A stretch of 64,000 nt of DNA. Source: Ptiloglossa arizonensis (lineage: Eukaryota > Arthropoda > Insecta > Hymenoptera > Colletidae). The stretch covers positions 1,178,001-1,242,000 of the forward strand of contig NW_027478417.1 of the NCBI RefSeq assembly GCF_051014685.1, written 5' to 3'. A program made the position numbers and the translations under genes. A model generated the notes under the pieces. That model did no database searches and was not told the DNA's origin. It worked only from the letters and a program-made list of their open reading frames with translations. Numbering within the stretch: the first letter of the stretch is position 1; every line of letters starts with the position of its first letter. Positions 9,901 to 23,364 of this stretch are shown here, one piece after another.

Positions 9901-12900
9901 TGAAGTTAAGGAATGGTTGAGAAATCATCAAAATTTTCGCAAGTCTGATACTCGAATCCAACAACTACAATGGCCTAGGGCAAAAATACACATACCGTTG
10001 TAATCGGGCGGGTTTCTACTTTCAGATGCATCAGGAATTTCTCGAGTTCGTCAATCCGTTCGCGAGATATGGGAGTTTGAAGTTAAGGAATGGTTGAGAA
10101 ACCATCAAAATTTTCGCTGGTCTGATACTCGAAACCAACAACTGGAGTGGCCTAGGGGAAAAGCATACGAACCGTTGTAATCGGGCGAGTTTCTGCTTTC
10201 ATATGCAATAGGAATCTCTCGAGTTCGTCAATCCGTTCGCGAGATATGGGAGTTTGAAGTTAATGAATGGTTGAGAAATCATCAAAATTTTCGCAAGTCT
10301 GATACTCGAAACAAATAACTACAAATGCCTAGGGGAAAAATACACATACCGTTGTAATCTGGCAAGATTCTACTTTCAGATGCAACAGGAACTTCTCGCG
10401 TTCGTCAATCCGTTCGCAAGATATGGGAGTTTGAAGTTAAGGAATGGTTGAGAAATCATCAAAATTTTCGCAAGTCTGATACTCGAATCCAACAACTACA
10501 ATGGCCTAGGGCAAAAATACACATACCATTATAATCGGGCGAGTTTCTACTTTCAGATGCAACAGGAATTTCTCGAGTTCGTCAATCCGTTCGTGAGATA
10601 TGGGAGTTTGAAGTTAAGGAATGGTTGTGAAACCATCACAATTTCCGTAAGTCTGATACTCGAAACCAATAACTACAAATGCCTAGGGTAAAAATACACA
10701 TACCGTTGTAATCGGGCGAGATTCTACTTTTACGTGCAACAGGAATTTCTCGAGTTCGTCAAACCGTTCGCGAGATATGGGAGTTTGAAGTAAAGGAATG
10801 GTTGAGAAACCATCAAAATTTTCGCTGGTCTGATACTCGAAACCAATAACTGGAATGGCCTAATGCAAAAGTACACACACCATTGTAATCGGGCGAGTTT
10901 CTGCTTTCAGTTGCAGTAGGAAATTCTCGAGTTCGTCAATCCGTTCGCGAGATATGGGAGATGGAAATTAAGGAATGGTTGAGGAACCATCAAAATTTTC
11001 GCAAGTCTGATACTCGAAACCAATAACTACAATGGCCTATGGGAAAAATACACATATCGATGTAATCCGGCGAGTTTCTACTTTCAGGTGCAACAGGAAT
11101 TTCTCGAGTTCGTCAATCCGTTCGCGAGATATGGGAGTTTGAAATTAAGGAATATTTGAGCAACCATCACAATTTTCGCAAGTCTGATACTCGAAACCAA
11201 TAACCACTATGGCCTATGGCAAAAATACACATACCGTTGTAATCGGGCGAGTTTCTGCTTTCAGATGCAATAGGAAATTCTCGAGTTCGTCAAACCGTTC
11301 GCGAGATATGGGAGTTTGAAGTTAAGGAATGGTTGAGAAACCATCAAAATTTTCGCAGGTCTGATACTCGAAACCAATAACCGGAATGGCCTAGGGGAAA
11401 AGTACACACACCACTGTAATCGGGCGAGATTCTACTTTCAGATACAATAGGAATTTCTCTAGTTCGTCAATGCGTTCGCTAGATATGCGTGTTTGAAGTT
11501 AAGGAATGGTTGAGAAATCATCAGAATTTACGCAAGTCTGATACTCGAATCCAATAACTACTATGGCCTAGGGCAAAAATACACACACCGTTGTAATCGG
11601 GCGAGTTTCTGCTTTCAGATGCCATAGGAATTTCTCGAGTTCGTCAATCCGTTCGCGAGATATGGGAGTTTGAAGTTAAGGAATGGTTGAGAAACCACCA
11701 AAATTTTCGCAATTCTGATGCTAGAAACGAATAACCGGAATGGCCTAGGGGAAAAGTACACACACCATTGTAATCGGGCGAGTTTCTACTTCCACATGCA
11801 ACAGGAATTTCTCGAGTTCGTCGATCCGTTCGCGAGATTTGGAAGTTTGAAGTTAAGGAATGCTTGAGAAACCATCAAAATTTTCGCAAGTCTGATACTC
11901 GAAACCAATAACGACAATGGCCTAGGGGAAAAATACACATACCGTTGTAATCGGGCGGGTTTCTGCTTTCAGATGCAACAGGTATTTCTTGAGTTCGTCA
12001 ATCCGTTCGCGAGATATGGGAGTTTGAAGTTAAAGAATGGTTGAGAAACCATCACAATTTTCGCAAGTCTGATACTCGAAACCAATAACTACAACGGCCT
12101 AGGGGAAAAATACACATACCGTTGTAATCGGGCGAGATACTACTTTTACGTGCAACAGGAATTTCTCGAGTTCGTCAATCCGTTCGCGAGATATAGGAGT
12201 TTGAAGTAAAGGAATGGTTGAGAAACCATCAAAATTTTCGCAAGTCTGATACTCGAAACCAATAACTATAATGGCCTAGGGGAAAAATACACATACCTTT
12301 GTAATAGGGCGAGTTACTACTTCCACATGCAACAGGAATTTCTCGAGTTCGTCAATCCGTTCGCGAGATATGGGAGTTCGAAGTTAAGGAATGGCTGAGA
12401 AACCATCAACATTTTCGCAATTCTGATGCTAGAAACGAATAACTGGAATGGCCTAGGGGAAAAGTACACACACCATTGTAATCGGGCGAGTTTCTACTTC
12501 CACATGCAACAGGAATTTCTCGAGTTCGTCGATCCGTTCGCGAGATTTGGAAGTTTGAAGTTAAGGAATGCTTGAGAAACCATCAAAATTTTCGCAAGTC
12601 TGATACTCGAAACCAATAACGACAATGGCCTAGGGGAAAAATACACATACCGTTGTAATCGGGCGGGTTTCTGCTTTCAGATGCAACAGGTATTTCTTGA
12701 GTTCGTCAATCCGTTCGCGAGATATGGGAGTTTGAAGTTAAAGAATGGTTGAGAAACCATCACAATTTTCGCAAGTCTGATACTCGAAACCAATAACTAC
12801 AACGGCCTAGGGGAAAAATACACATACCATTGTAGTCGGGCGGGTTTCTACTTTCAGATGCAACAGGAATTTCTGGAGTTCGTCAAGCCGTTCGCGAGAT

Positions 12901-15900
12901 ATGGGAGTTTGAAGTTAAGGAATGGTTGAGAAACCATCACAATTTTCGCAAGTCTGATACTCGAAACCAATAACTACAAATGCCTAGGGGAAAAATACAC
13001 ATACCGTTGTAATCGGGCGAGACTCTACTTTCACATGCAACAGGAATTTCTCGCGTTCGTCAATCCGTTCGCAAGATATGGGAGTTTGAAGTTAATGAAT
13101 GGTTGAGAAATCATCAAGATTTTCGCAAGTCTGATACTCGAAACCAATATCTACAACGGCCTAGGGGAAAAATACACATACCATTGTAGTCGGGCGGGTT
13201 TCTACTTTCAGATGCAACAGGAATTTCTCGAGTTCGTCAATCCGTTCGCGAGATATGCGAGTTTGAAATTAAGGAGTGGTTGAGAAATCATCAGAATTTA
13301 CGCAAGTCTGATACTCGAATCCAATAACTACTATGGCCTAGGGCAAAAGTACACATACCGTTGTAATCGGGCGAGTTTCTGCTTTCAGATGCAATAGGAA
13401 TTTCTCGAGTTCGTCAATCCGTTCGCGAGATATGGGAGTAGAAGTTAAGGTATGGTTGAGAAACCATCAAAATTTTCGCAATTCTGATGCTAGAAACGAA
13501 TAACTGGAATGGCCTAAGCGAAAAGTACACGCACCATTGTAATCGGGCGAGTTTCTACTTCCACATGCAACAGGAATTTCTCGAGTTCGTCAATCCGTTC
13601 GCGAGATATGGAAGTTTGAAATTTAGGAACGGTTGAGAAACCATCAAAATTTTCGCAAGTCTTATACTCGAATCCAATAACTACAATGGCCTAGGGCAAA
13701 AATACACATACCGTTGCAATCGGGCGGGTTTCTACTTTCAGATGCAACAGGAATTTCTCGAGGTCGTCGATCCGTTCGCGAGATATGGGAGTTTGAAGTT
13801 AAGGAATGGTTGTGAAACCATCACAATTTTCGCAAGTCTGATACTCGAAACCAATAACTACAAATGCCTAGGGGAAAAATACACATACCGTTGTAATCGG
13901 GCGAGATTCTACTTTCACATGCAACAGGAACTTCTCATGTTCGTCAATCCGTTCGCAAGATATGGGAGTTTGAAGTTAAGGATAGGTTGAGAAACCATCA
14001 AAATTTTCGCAAGTCTGATACTCGAATCCAATAACTACAATGGCCTAGGGCAAAAATACACATACCGTTGTAATCGGGCGAGATTCTACTTTTACGTGCA
14101 ACAGGAATTTCTCGAGTTCGTCAATCCGTTCGCGAGATATGGGAGTTTGAAGTAAAGGAATGGTTGAGAAACCATCAAAATTTTCGCTGGTCTGATACTC
14201 GAATCCAATAACTACTATGGCCTAGGGCAAAAATACACATACCGTTGTAATCGGGCGGGTTTCTAGATTCTGATGCAACAGGAATTTCTCGAGTTCGTCA
14301 ATCCGTTCGCGAGATATGGGAGTTTGAAGTTAAGGAATGGTTGAGAAACCATCACAATTTTCGCAAGTCTGATACTTGAAACCAATAATTACAAATGCCT
14401 AGGGGAAAAATACACCTACCGTTGTAATCGGGCGAGATTCTACTTTCACATGCAACAGGAATTTCTCGAGTTCGTCAATCCGTTCGCGAGATATGGGAGT
14501 TTGAAGTTAAGGATTGGTCGAGAAATCATCAAAATTATCGCAAGTCTGATACTCGAATCCAATAACTGGAATGGCCTAGGGCAAAAATACACATAGCGTT
14601 GTAATCGGGCGGGTTTCTACTTTCAGATGCAGCAGGAATTTCTCGAGTTCGTCAATCCGTTCGCGAGATATGGGAGTTTGAAGTTAAGGAATGGTCGATA
14701 AATCATCAAAATTATCGCAAGTCTGATACTCGAATCCAATAACTACAATGGCGTAGGTGAAAAATACACATACCGTTGTAATCGGGCGAGATTCTACTTC
14801 CACATGCAATAGGAATTTCTCGAGTTCGTCAATCCGTTCGCGAGATATGGAAGTTTGAAGTTAAGGAATGGTTGAGAAACCATCAAAATTTTCGCAAGTC
14901 TGATACTCGGAACCAATAACTACAATGGCCTAGGGGAAAAATACACACACCATTGTAATCAGGCGAGTTTCTACATTCAGATACAACAGGAATTTCTCGA
15001 GTTCGTCAAACCGTTCGCGAGATATGGGAGTTTGAAGTTAAGGAATGCTTGAGAAACCATCAAAATTTTCGCTGGTCTGATACTCGAAACCAACAACTGG
15101 AGTGGCCTAGGGGAAAAGCATACGCACCGTTGTAATCGGGCGAGTTTCTTCTTTCATATGCAATAGGAATTTCTCGAGTTCGTCAATCCATTCGCGAGAT
15201 ATGGAAGTTTGAAGTTAAGGAATGGTTGAGAAATCATCAAAATTTTCGCAAGTCTGATACTCGAATCCAACAACTACAATGGCCTAGGGCAAAAATACAC
15301 ATACCGTTGTAATCGGGCGGGTTTCTACTTTCAGATGCATCAGGAATTTCTCGAGTTCGTCAATCCGTTCGCGAGATATGGGAGTTTGAAGTTAAGGAAT
15401 GGTTGAGAAACCATCAAAATTTTCGCTGGTCTGATACTCGAAACCAACAACTGGAGTGGCCTAGGGGAAAAGCATACGAACCGTTGTAATCGGGCGAGTT
15501 TCTGCTTTCATATGCAATAGGAATCTCTCGAGTTCGTCAATCCGTTCGCGAGATATGGGAGTTTGAAGTTAATGAATGGTTGAGAAATCATCAAAATTTT
15601 CGCAAGTCTGATACTCGAAACCAATAACTACAAATGCCTAGGGGAAAAATACACATACCGTTGTAATCTGGCAAGATTCTACTTTCAGATGCAACAGGAA
15701 CTTCTCGCGTTCGTCAATCCGTTCGCAAGATATGGGAGTTTGAAGTTAAGGAATGGTTGAGAAATCATCAAAATTTTCGCAAGTCTGATACTCGAATCCA
15801 ACAACTACAATGGCCTAGGGCAAAAATACACATACCATTATAATCGGGCGAGTTTCTACTTTCAGATGCAACAGGAATTTCTCGAGTTCGTCAATCCGTT

Positions 15901-16640
15901 CGTGAGATATGGGAGTTTGAAGTTAAGGAATGGTTGTGAAACCATCACAATTTCCGTAAGTCTGATACTCGAAACCAATAACTACAAATGCCTAGGGTAA
16001 AAATACACATACCGTTGTAATCGGACGAGATTCTACTTTTACGTGCAACAGGAATTTCTCGAGTTCGACAAACCGTTCGCGAGATATGGGAGTTTGAAGT
16101 AAAGGAATGGTTGAGAAACCATCAAAATTTTCGCTGGTCTGATACTCGAAACCAATAACTGGAATGGCCTAATGCAAAAGTACACACACCATTGTAATCG
16201 GGCGAGTTTCTGCTTTCAGTTGCAGTAGGAAATTCTCGAGTTCGTCAATCCGTTCGCGAGATATGGGAGATGGAAATTAAGGAATGGTTGAGAAACCATC
16301 AAAATTTTCGCAAGTCTGATACTCGAAACCAATAACTACAATGGCCTATGGGAAAAATACACATATCGATGTAATCCGGCGAGTTTCTACTTTCAGGTGC
16401 AACAGGAATTTCTCGAGTTCGTCAATCCGTTCGCGAGATATGGGAGTTTGAAATTAAGGAATATTTGAGCAACCATCACAATTTTCGCAAGTCTGATACT
16501 CGAAACCAATAACCACTATGGCCTATGGCAAAAATACACATACCGTTGTAATCGGGCGAGTTTCTGCTTTCAGATGCAATAGGAAATTCTCGAGTTCGTC
16601 AAACCGTTCGCGAGATATGGGAGTTTGAAGTTAAGGAATG
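6800..16640 (+). repeat. 30-monomer segmental duplication (offset 5309 bp) with a rearranged joint
   Basis: About 6810-11335 and 12119-16640 correspond at a constant offset of 5309 bp, which is 30 x 177 minus 1. Shared private marks include GATATAGGAG (6881/12190), the 176-bp monomer with a 1-bp loss at 8126 and 13437, CTCATGTTCG in the XhoI region (about 8634/13943), CACATAGCG (about 9290/14590) and AATATTTGAGC (about 11150/16460). The joint at about 11328-12119 is a mosaic: it follows 6196-6690, jumps to about 7200-7530, then returns to 6810. The shared 1-bp loss dates the deletion before the duplication. Confidence 0.88.
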
Positions 16641-19551
16641 CTTGAGAAACCATCAAAATTTTCGCTGGTCTGATACTCGAAACCAACAACTGGAGTGGCC
16701 TAGGGGAAAAGCATACGCACCGTTGTAATCGGGCGAGTTTCTTCTTTCATATGCAATAGGAATTTCTCGAGTTCGTCAATCCATTCGCGAGATATGGAAG
16801 TTTGAAGTTAAGGAATGGTTGAGAAACCATCAAAATTTTCGCAAGTCTGATACTCGAAACAAATAACAACAATGGCCTAGGGGAAAAATACACACACCGT
16901 TGTAATCGGGCGGGTTTCTACTTTCAGATGCAACAGGAATTTCTGGAGTTCGTCAATCCGTTCGCGAGATATGGGAGTTTGAAGTTAAGGAATGGTTGAG
17001 AAACCATCATAATTTTCGCAAGTCTGAAACTCGAAACCAATAACTACAAATGCCTAGGGGAAAAATACACATACCGTTGTAATCGGGCGAGATTCTACTT
17101 TCACATGCAACAGGAACTTCTCGCGTTCGTCAATCCGTTCGCAAGATATGGGAGTTTGAAGTTAAGGAATGGTTGAGAAATCATCAAAATTTTCGCAAGT
17201 CTGATACTCGAATCCGACAGCTACAATGGCCTAGGGCAAAAATACACATACCGTTGTAATCAGGCGAGTTTCTACATTCAGATACAACAGGAATTTCTCG
17301 AGTTCGTCAAACCGTTCGCGAGATATGGGAGTTTGAAGTTAAGGAATGCTTGAGAAACCATCAAAATTTTCGCTGGTCTGATACTCGAAACCAACAACTG
17401 GAGTGGCCTAGGGGAAAAGCATACGCACCGTTGTAATCGGGCGAGTTTCTTCTTTCATATGCAATAGGAATTTCTCGAGTTCGTCAATCCATTCGCGAGA
17501 TATGGAAGTTTGAAGTTAAGGAATGGTTGAGAAATCATCAAAATTTTCGCAAGTCTGATACTCGAATCCAACAACTACAATGGCCTAGGGCAAAAATACA
17601 CATACCGTTGTAATCGGGCGGGTTTCTACTTTCAGATGCATCAGGAATTTCTCGAGTTCGTCAATCCGTTCGCGAGATATGGGAGTTTGAAGTTAAGGAA
17701 TGGTTGAGAAACCATCAAAATTTTCGCTGGTCGGATACTCGAAACCAACAACTGGAGTGGCCTAGGGGAAAAGCATACGAACCGTTGTAATCGGGCGAGT
17801 TTCTGCTTTCATATGCAATAGGAATCTCTCGAGTTCGTCAATCCGTTCGCGAGATATGGGAGTTTGAAGTTAATGAATGGTTGAGAAATCATCAAAATTT
17901 TCGCAAGTCTGATACTCGAAACCAATAACTACAAATGCCTAGGGGAAAAATACACATACCGTTGTAATCTGGCAAGATTCTACTTTCAGATGCAACAGGA
18001 ACTTCTCGCGTTCGTCAATCCGTTCGCAAGATATGGGAGTTTGAAGTTAAGGAATGGTTGAGAAATCATCAAAATTTTCGCAAGTCTGATACTCGAATCC
18101 AACAACTACAATGGCCTAGGGCAAAAATACACATACCATTATAATCGGGCGAGTTTCTACTTTCAGATGCAACAGGAATTTCTCGAGTTCGTCAATCCGT
18201 TCGTGAGATATGGGAGTTTGAAGTTAAGGAATGGTTGTGAAACCATCACAATTTCCGTAAGTCTGATACTCGAAACCAATAACTACAAATGCCTAGGGTA
18301 AAAATACACATACCGTTGTAATCGGGCGAGATTCTACTTTTACGTGCAACAGGAATTTCTCGAGTTCGTCAAACCGTTCGCGAGATATGGGAGTTTGAAG
18401 TAAAGGAATGGTTGAGAAACCATCAAAATTTTCGCTGGTCTGATACTCGAAACCAATAACTGGAATGGCCTAATCGAAAAGTACACACACCATTGTAATC
18501 GGGCGAGTTTCTGCTTTCAGATGCAGTAGGAAATTCTCGAGTTCGTCAATCCGTTCGCGAGATATGGGAGATGGAAATTAAGGAATGGTTGAGAAACCAT
18601 CAAAATTTTCGCAAGTCTGATACTCGAAACCAATAACTACAATGGCCTATGGGAAAAATACACATATCGATGTAATCCGGCGAGTATCTACTTTCAGGTG
18701 CAACAGGAATTTCTCGAGTTCGTCAATCCGTTCGCGAGATATGGGAGTTTGAAATTAAGGAATATTTGAGCAACCATCACAATTTTCGCAAGTCTGATAC
18801 TCGAAACCAATAACCACTATGGCCTATGGCAAAAATACACATACCGTTGTAATCGGGCGAGTTTCTGCTTTCAGATGCAATAGGAAATTCTCGGGTTCGT
18901 CAAACCGTTCGCGAGATATGGGAGTATGAAGTTAAGGAATGCTTGAGAAACCATCAAAATTTTCGCTGGTCTGATACTCGAAACCAACAACTGGAGTGGC
19001 CTAGGGGAAAAGCATACGCACCGTTGTAATCGGGCGAGTTTCTTCTTTCATATGCAATAGGAATTTCTCGAGTTCGTCAATCCATTCGCGAGATATGGAA
19101 GTTTGAAGTTAAGGAATGGTTGAGAAACCATCAAAATTTTCGCAAGTCTGATACTCGAAATAAATAACAACAATGGCCTAGGGGAAAAATACACACACCG
19201 TTGTAATCGGGCGGGTTTCTACTTTCAGATGCAACAGGAATTTCTGGAGTTCGTCAATCCGTTCGCGAGATATGGGAGTTTGAAGGTAAGGAATGGTTGA
19301 GAAACCATCATAATTTTCGCAAGTCTGAAACTCGAAACCAATAACTACAAATGCCTAGGGGAAAAATACACATACCGTTGTAATCGGGCGAGATTCTACT
19401 TTCACATGCAACAGGAACTTCTCGCGTTCGTCAATCCGTTCGCAAGATATGGGAGTTTGAAGTTAAGGAATGGTTGAGAAATCATCAAAATTTTCGCAAG
19501 TCTGATACTCGAATCCAACAGCTACAATGGCCTAGGGCAAAAATACACATA
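14950..19551 (+). repeat. 13-monomer tandem duplication (offset 2301 bp)
   Basis: About 14950-17250 and 17251-19551 match at offset 2301 bp (13 x 177). Marks in both copies: ATCAGGCGAG with CTACATTCAG (14958/17259), CAACTGGAGTGG with AAGCATACG (15090/17391), CATTATAATCGG (15836/18137), AATTTCCGTAAG (about 15950/18250), AATATTTGAGC (about 16460/18760), and AAATAACAACAATGG (16861/19162). Minor differences such as AAACAAATAAC versus AAATAAATAAC exist. The first copy overlaps the right part of the 30-mer duplication, so the 9640-11330 segment is present three times (about 9640, 14950 and 17250). Confidence 0.88.
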
Positions 19552-22500
19552 CCGTTGTAATCGGGCGGGTTTCTACTTTCAGATGCAACAGGAATTTCTC
19601 GAGTTCGTCAATCCGTTCGCGAGATATGGGAGTTTGAAGTTAAGGAATGGTTGAGAAACCATCAAAATTTTCGCAAGTCTGATACTCGGAACCAATAACT
19701 ACAATGGCCTAGAGGAAAAATACACATACCTTTGTAATCAGGCGAGTTTCTGCTTTCAGATGCAATAGGAAATTCTCGAGTTGGTCAAACCGTTCGCGAG
19801 ATATGGGAGTTTGAAGTTAAGGAATGCTTGAGAAACCATCAAAATTTTCGCTGGTCTGATACTCGAAACCAACAACTGGAGTGGCCTAGGGGAAAAGCAT
19901 ACGCACCGTTGTAATCGGGCGAGTTTCTTCTTTCATATGCTTTAGGAATTTCTCGAGTTCGTCAATCCATTCGCGAGATATGGGAGTTTGAAGTTAATGA
20001 ATGGTTGAGAAATCATCAAAATTTTCGCAAGTCTGATACTCGAAACCAATAACTACAAATGCCTAGGGGAAAAATACACATACCGTTGTAATCGGGCGGG
20101 TTTCTACTTTCAGATGCAACAGGAATTTCTCGAGTTCGTCAATCCGTTCGCGAGATACGCGAGTTTGAAATTAAGGAATGGTTGAGAAACCATCAAAATT
20201 TTCGCAAGTCTGATACTCGAAAGAAATAACTACAATGGCCTAGGGGAAAAATACACATACCGTTGTAATCGGGCGAGATTCTACTTTTACGTGCAACAGG
20301 AATTTCTCGAGTTCGTCAAACCGTTCGCGAGATATGGGAGTTTGAAGTAAAGGAATGGTTGAGAAACCATCAAAATTTTCGCTGGTCTGATACTCGAAAC
20401 CAATAACTGGAATGGCCTAAGGGAAAAGTACACACACCATTGTAATCGGGCGAGTTTCTACTTTCAGATACAATAGGAATTTCTCGAGTTCGTTAATGCG
20501 TTCGCGAGATATGCGTGTTCGAAGTTAAGGAATGGTTGAGGAATCATCAGAATTTACGCAAGTCTGATACTCGAATCCAATAACTACTATGGCCTAGGGC
20601 AAAAATACACATACCGTTGTAATCGGGCGAGTGTCTGCTTTCAGATGCAATAGGAATTTCTCGAGTTCGTCAATCCGTTCGCGAGGTGTGGGGGTTTGAA
20701 TTTAAGGAATGGTTGAGAAACCATCAAAATTTTCGCAATTCTGATGCTAGAAACGAATAACTGGAATGGCCTAGGGGAAAAGTATACACACCGTTGTAAT
20801 CGGGCGAGTTTCTACATCCACATGCAACAGGAATTTCTCGAGTTCGTCAATCCGTTCGCGAGATATGGGAGTTTGAAGTTAAGGAAAGGTAGAGAAACCA
20901 CCAAAATTTTCGCAATTCTGATGCTAGAAACGAATAACTGGATTGGCCTAGGGGAAAAGTACACACACCTTTGTAATCGGGCGAGTTTCTACTTTCAGAT
21001 ACAATAGGAATTTCTCGAGTTCGTCAGTGCGTTCGCGAGATATGCGTGTTTGAAGTTAAGGAATGGTTGAGAAATCACCAGAATTTTCGCAAGTCTGATA
21101 CTCGAAACCAATAACTACAAAGGCATAGGGGAAAAATGCACATACCTTTGTAATCGGGCGAGTTTCCACTTTCAGATGCAACAGGAATTTCTCGAGTTCG
21201 TCAATCCGTTCGCGAGATATGGGAGTTTGAAGTTAAGGAATGGTTGAGAAACCATCAAAATTTTCGCAAGTCTGATACTCGAAGCCAATAACTACAAAGG
21301 CCTAGGGGGAAAACACACATATCTTTGTAATCGGGCGAGTTTCTGCTTTCAGGTGCGACAGGAATTTTTCGAGTTCGTCAATCCGTTCGCGAGATATGGG
21401 AGTTTGAAGTTAAGGAATGATTGAGAAACCATCAAAATTTTCGCTGGTCTGATACTCGAAACCAACAACTGGAGTGGCCTAGGGGAAAAGCATACGCACC
21501 GTTGTAATCGGTAGAGTTTCTTCTTTCATATGCAATAGGAATTTCTCGAGTTCGTCAATCCATTCGCGAGATATGGGAGTTTGAAGTTAATGAATGGTTG
21601 AGAAATCATCAAAATTTTCGCAAGTCTGATACTCGAAACCAATAACTACAAATGCCTAGGGGAAAAATACACATACCGTTGTAATCGGGCGGGTTTCTAC
21701 TTTCAGATGCAACAGGAATTTCTCGAGTTCGTCAATCCGTTCGCGAGATATGTGAGTTTGAAATTAAGGAATGCTTGAGAAACCATCAAAATTTTCGCAA
21801 GTCTGATACTCGAAACCAATAACTACAATGGCCTAGGGGAAAAATACACATACCATTGTAATCGGGCGAGTTTCTACTTTCAGATGCAGCAGGAATTTCT
21901 CGAGTTCGTCAATCCGTTCGTGAGATATGGGAGTTTGAAGTTAAGGAATGGTTGTGAAACCATCACAATTTTCGCAAGTCTGATACTCGAAACCAATAAC
22001 TACAATGGCCTAGGGGAAAAATACACATACCGTTGTAATCGGGCGAGTTTCTACTTTCAGATGCAACAGAATTTCTCGAGACGTCAATCCGTTCGCGAGA
22101 TATGGGAGTTTGAAGTTAAGGAATGGTTGTGAAACCATCAAAATTTTCGCTGGTCTGATACTCGAAACCAATAACTGGAATGGCCTAGGGGAAAAGTACA
22201 CACACCATTGTAATCGGGCGAGTTTCTACTTTCAGATACAATAGGAATTTCTTGAGTTCGTCAATGCGTTCGCGAGATATGCGTGTTTGAGGTTAAGGAA
22301 TGGTTGGGAAATCATCAGAATTTACGCAAGTCTGATACTCGAATCCAATAACTACTATGGCCTAGGGCAAAAATACACATACCGTTGTAATCGGGCGAGA
22401 TTCTACTTTTACGTGCAACAGGAACTTCTCGAGTTCGTCAATCCGTTCGCGAGATATGGGAGTTTGAAATAAAGGAATGGTTGAGAAACCATCAAAATTT

Positions 22501-23364
22501 TCGCTGGTCTGATACTCGAAACCAATAACTGGAATGGCCTAGGGGAAAAGTACACACACCATTGTAATCGGGCGAGTTTCTACTTTCAGATACAATAGGA
22601 ATTTCTCGAGTTCGTCAATGCGTTCGCGAGATATGCGTGTTTGAGGTTAAGGAATGGTTGAGAAATCATCAGAATTTACGCAAGTCTGATACTCGAATCC
22701 AATAACTACTATGGCCTAGGGCAAAAATACACATACCGTTGTAATCGGGCGAGTGTCTGCTTTCAGATGCAATAGGAATTTCTCGAGTTCGTCAATCCGT
22801 TCGCGAGGTATGGGGGTTTGAAGTTAAGGAATGGTTGTGAAACCATCACAATTTTCGCAAGTCTGATACTCGAAACCAATAACTACAATGTCCTAGGGGA
22901 AAAATACACATACCGTTGTAATCGGGCGAGTTTCTACTTCCACATGCAACAGGAATTTCTCGAGTTCGTCAATCCGTTCGCGAGATATGGGAGTTTGAAG
23001 TTAAGGAAAGGTAGAGAAACCACCAAAATTTTCGCAATTCTGATGCTAGAAACGAATAACTGGATTGGCCTAGGGGAAAAGTACACACACCATTGTAATC
23101 GGGCGAGTTTCTGCTTCCACATGCAACAGGAATTTCTCGAGTTCGTCAATCCGTTCGCGAGATATGGGAGTTTGAAGTTAAGGAATGGTTGAGAAACCAC
23201 CAAAATTTTCGCAAGTCTGATACTCGAAGCCAATAACTACAAAGGCCTAGGGGGAAAACACACATATCTTTGTAATAGGGCGAGTTTCTACTTTCAGGTG
23301 CGACAGGAATTTTTCGAGTTAGTCAATCCGTTCGCGAGATATGGGAGTTTGAAGTTAAGGAATG
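19552..23364 (+). repeat. Composite block also found near 42.7-45.8 kb
   Basis: About 21 monomers of at least six subtypes. Marks include AAAGGCATAGGGG (about 21118), GAAGCC monomers (21285, 23228), the CTTCTTTCATATGC type, CGTGAGATATGG (about 21920), a 175-bp monomer with CAACAGAATTTC (22068) and GAAATAAAGG (22467). Most of these marks recur in a related order at 42.66-45.76 kb. Two runs of two or more monomers are open on a plus frame because TGA (GGTTGAG) has become TGT (GGTTGTG). I regard these as chance frames. Confidence 0.82.
21947..22121 (+). repeat. Shortened 175-bp monomer
   Basis: Monomer starts at 21947 and 22122 are 175 bp apart. One G is missing in CAACAGAATTTC (normally CAACAGGAATTTC), and GAGTTCGTC has become GAGACGTC, losing another base. 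The first deletion is shared with the monomer near 44805, which is 176 bp and lacks the second change. This supports common descent of the two blocks, with the second lesion arising later in this copy. Confidence 0.85.

Noticed and set aside
10527..10545. TATAAT in ACCATTATAATC as a promoter element
   Set aside because: It occurs only in one monomer subtype through simple point variants, has no associated gene, and is better explained as chance in AT-rich sequence.
19158..19172. AATAAATAAC as a polyadenylation signal
   Set aside because: A single-copy variant of the AACCAATAAC segment, with no transcription unit to terminate.
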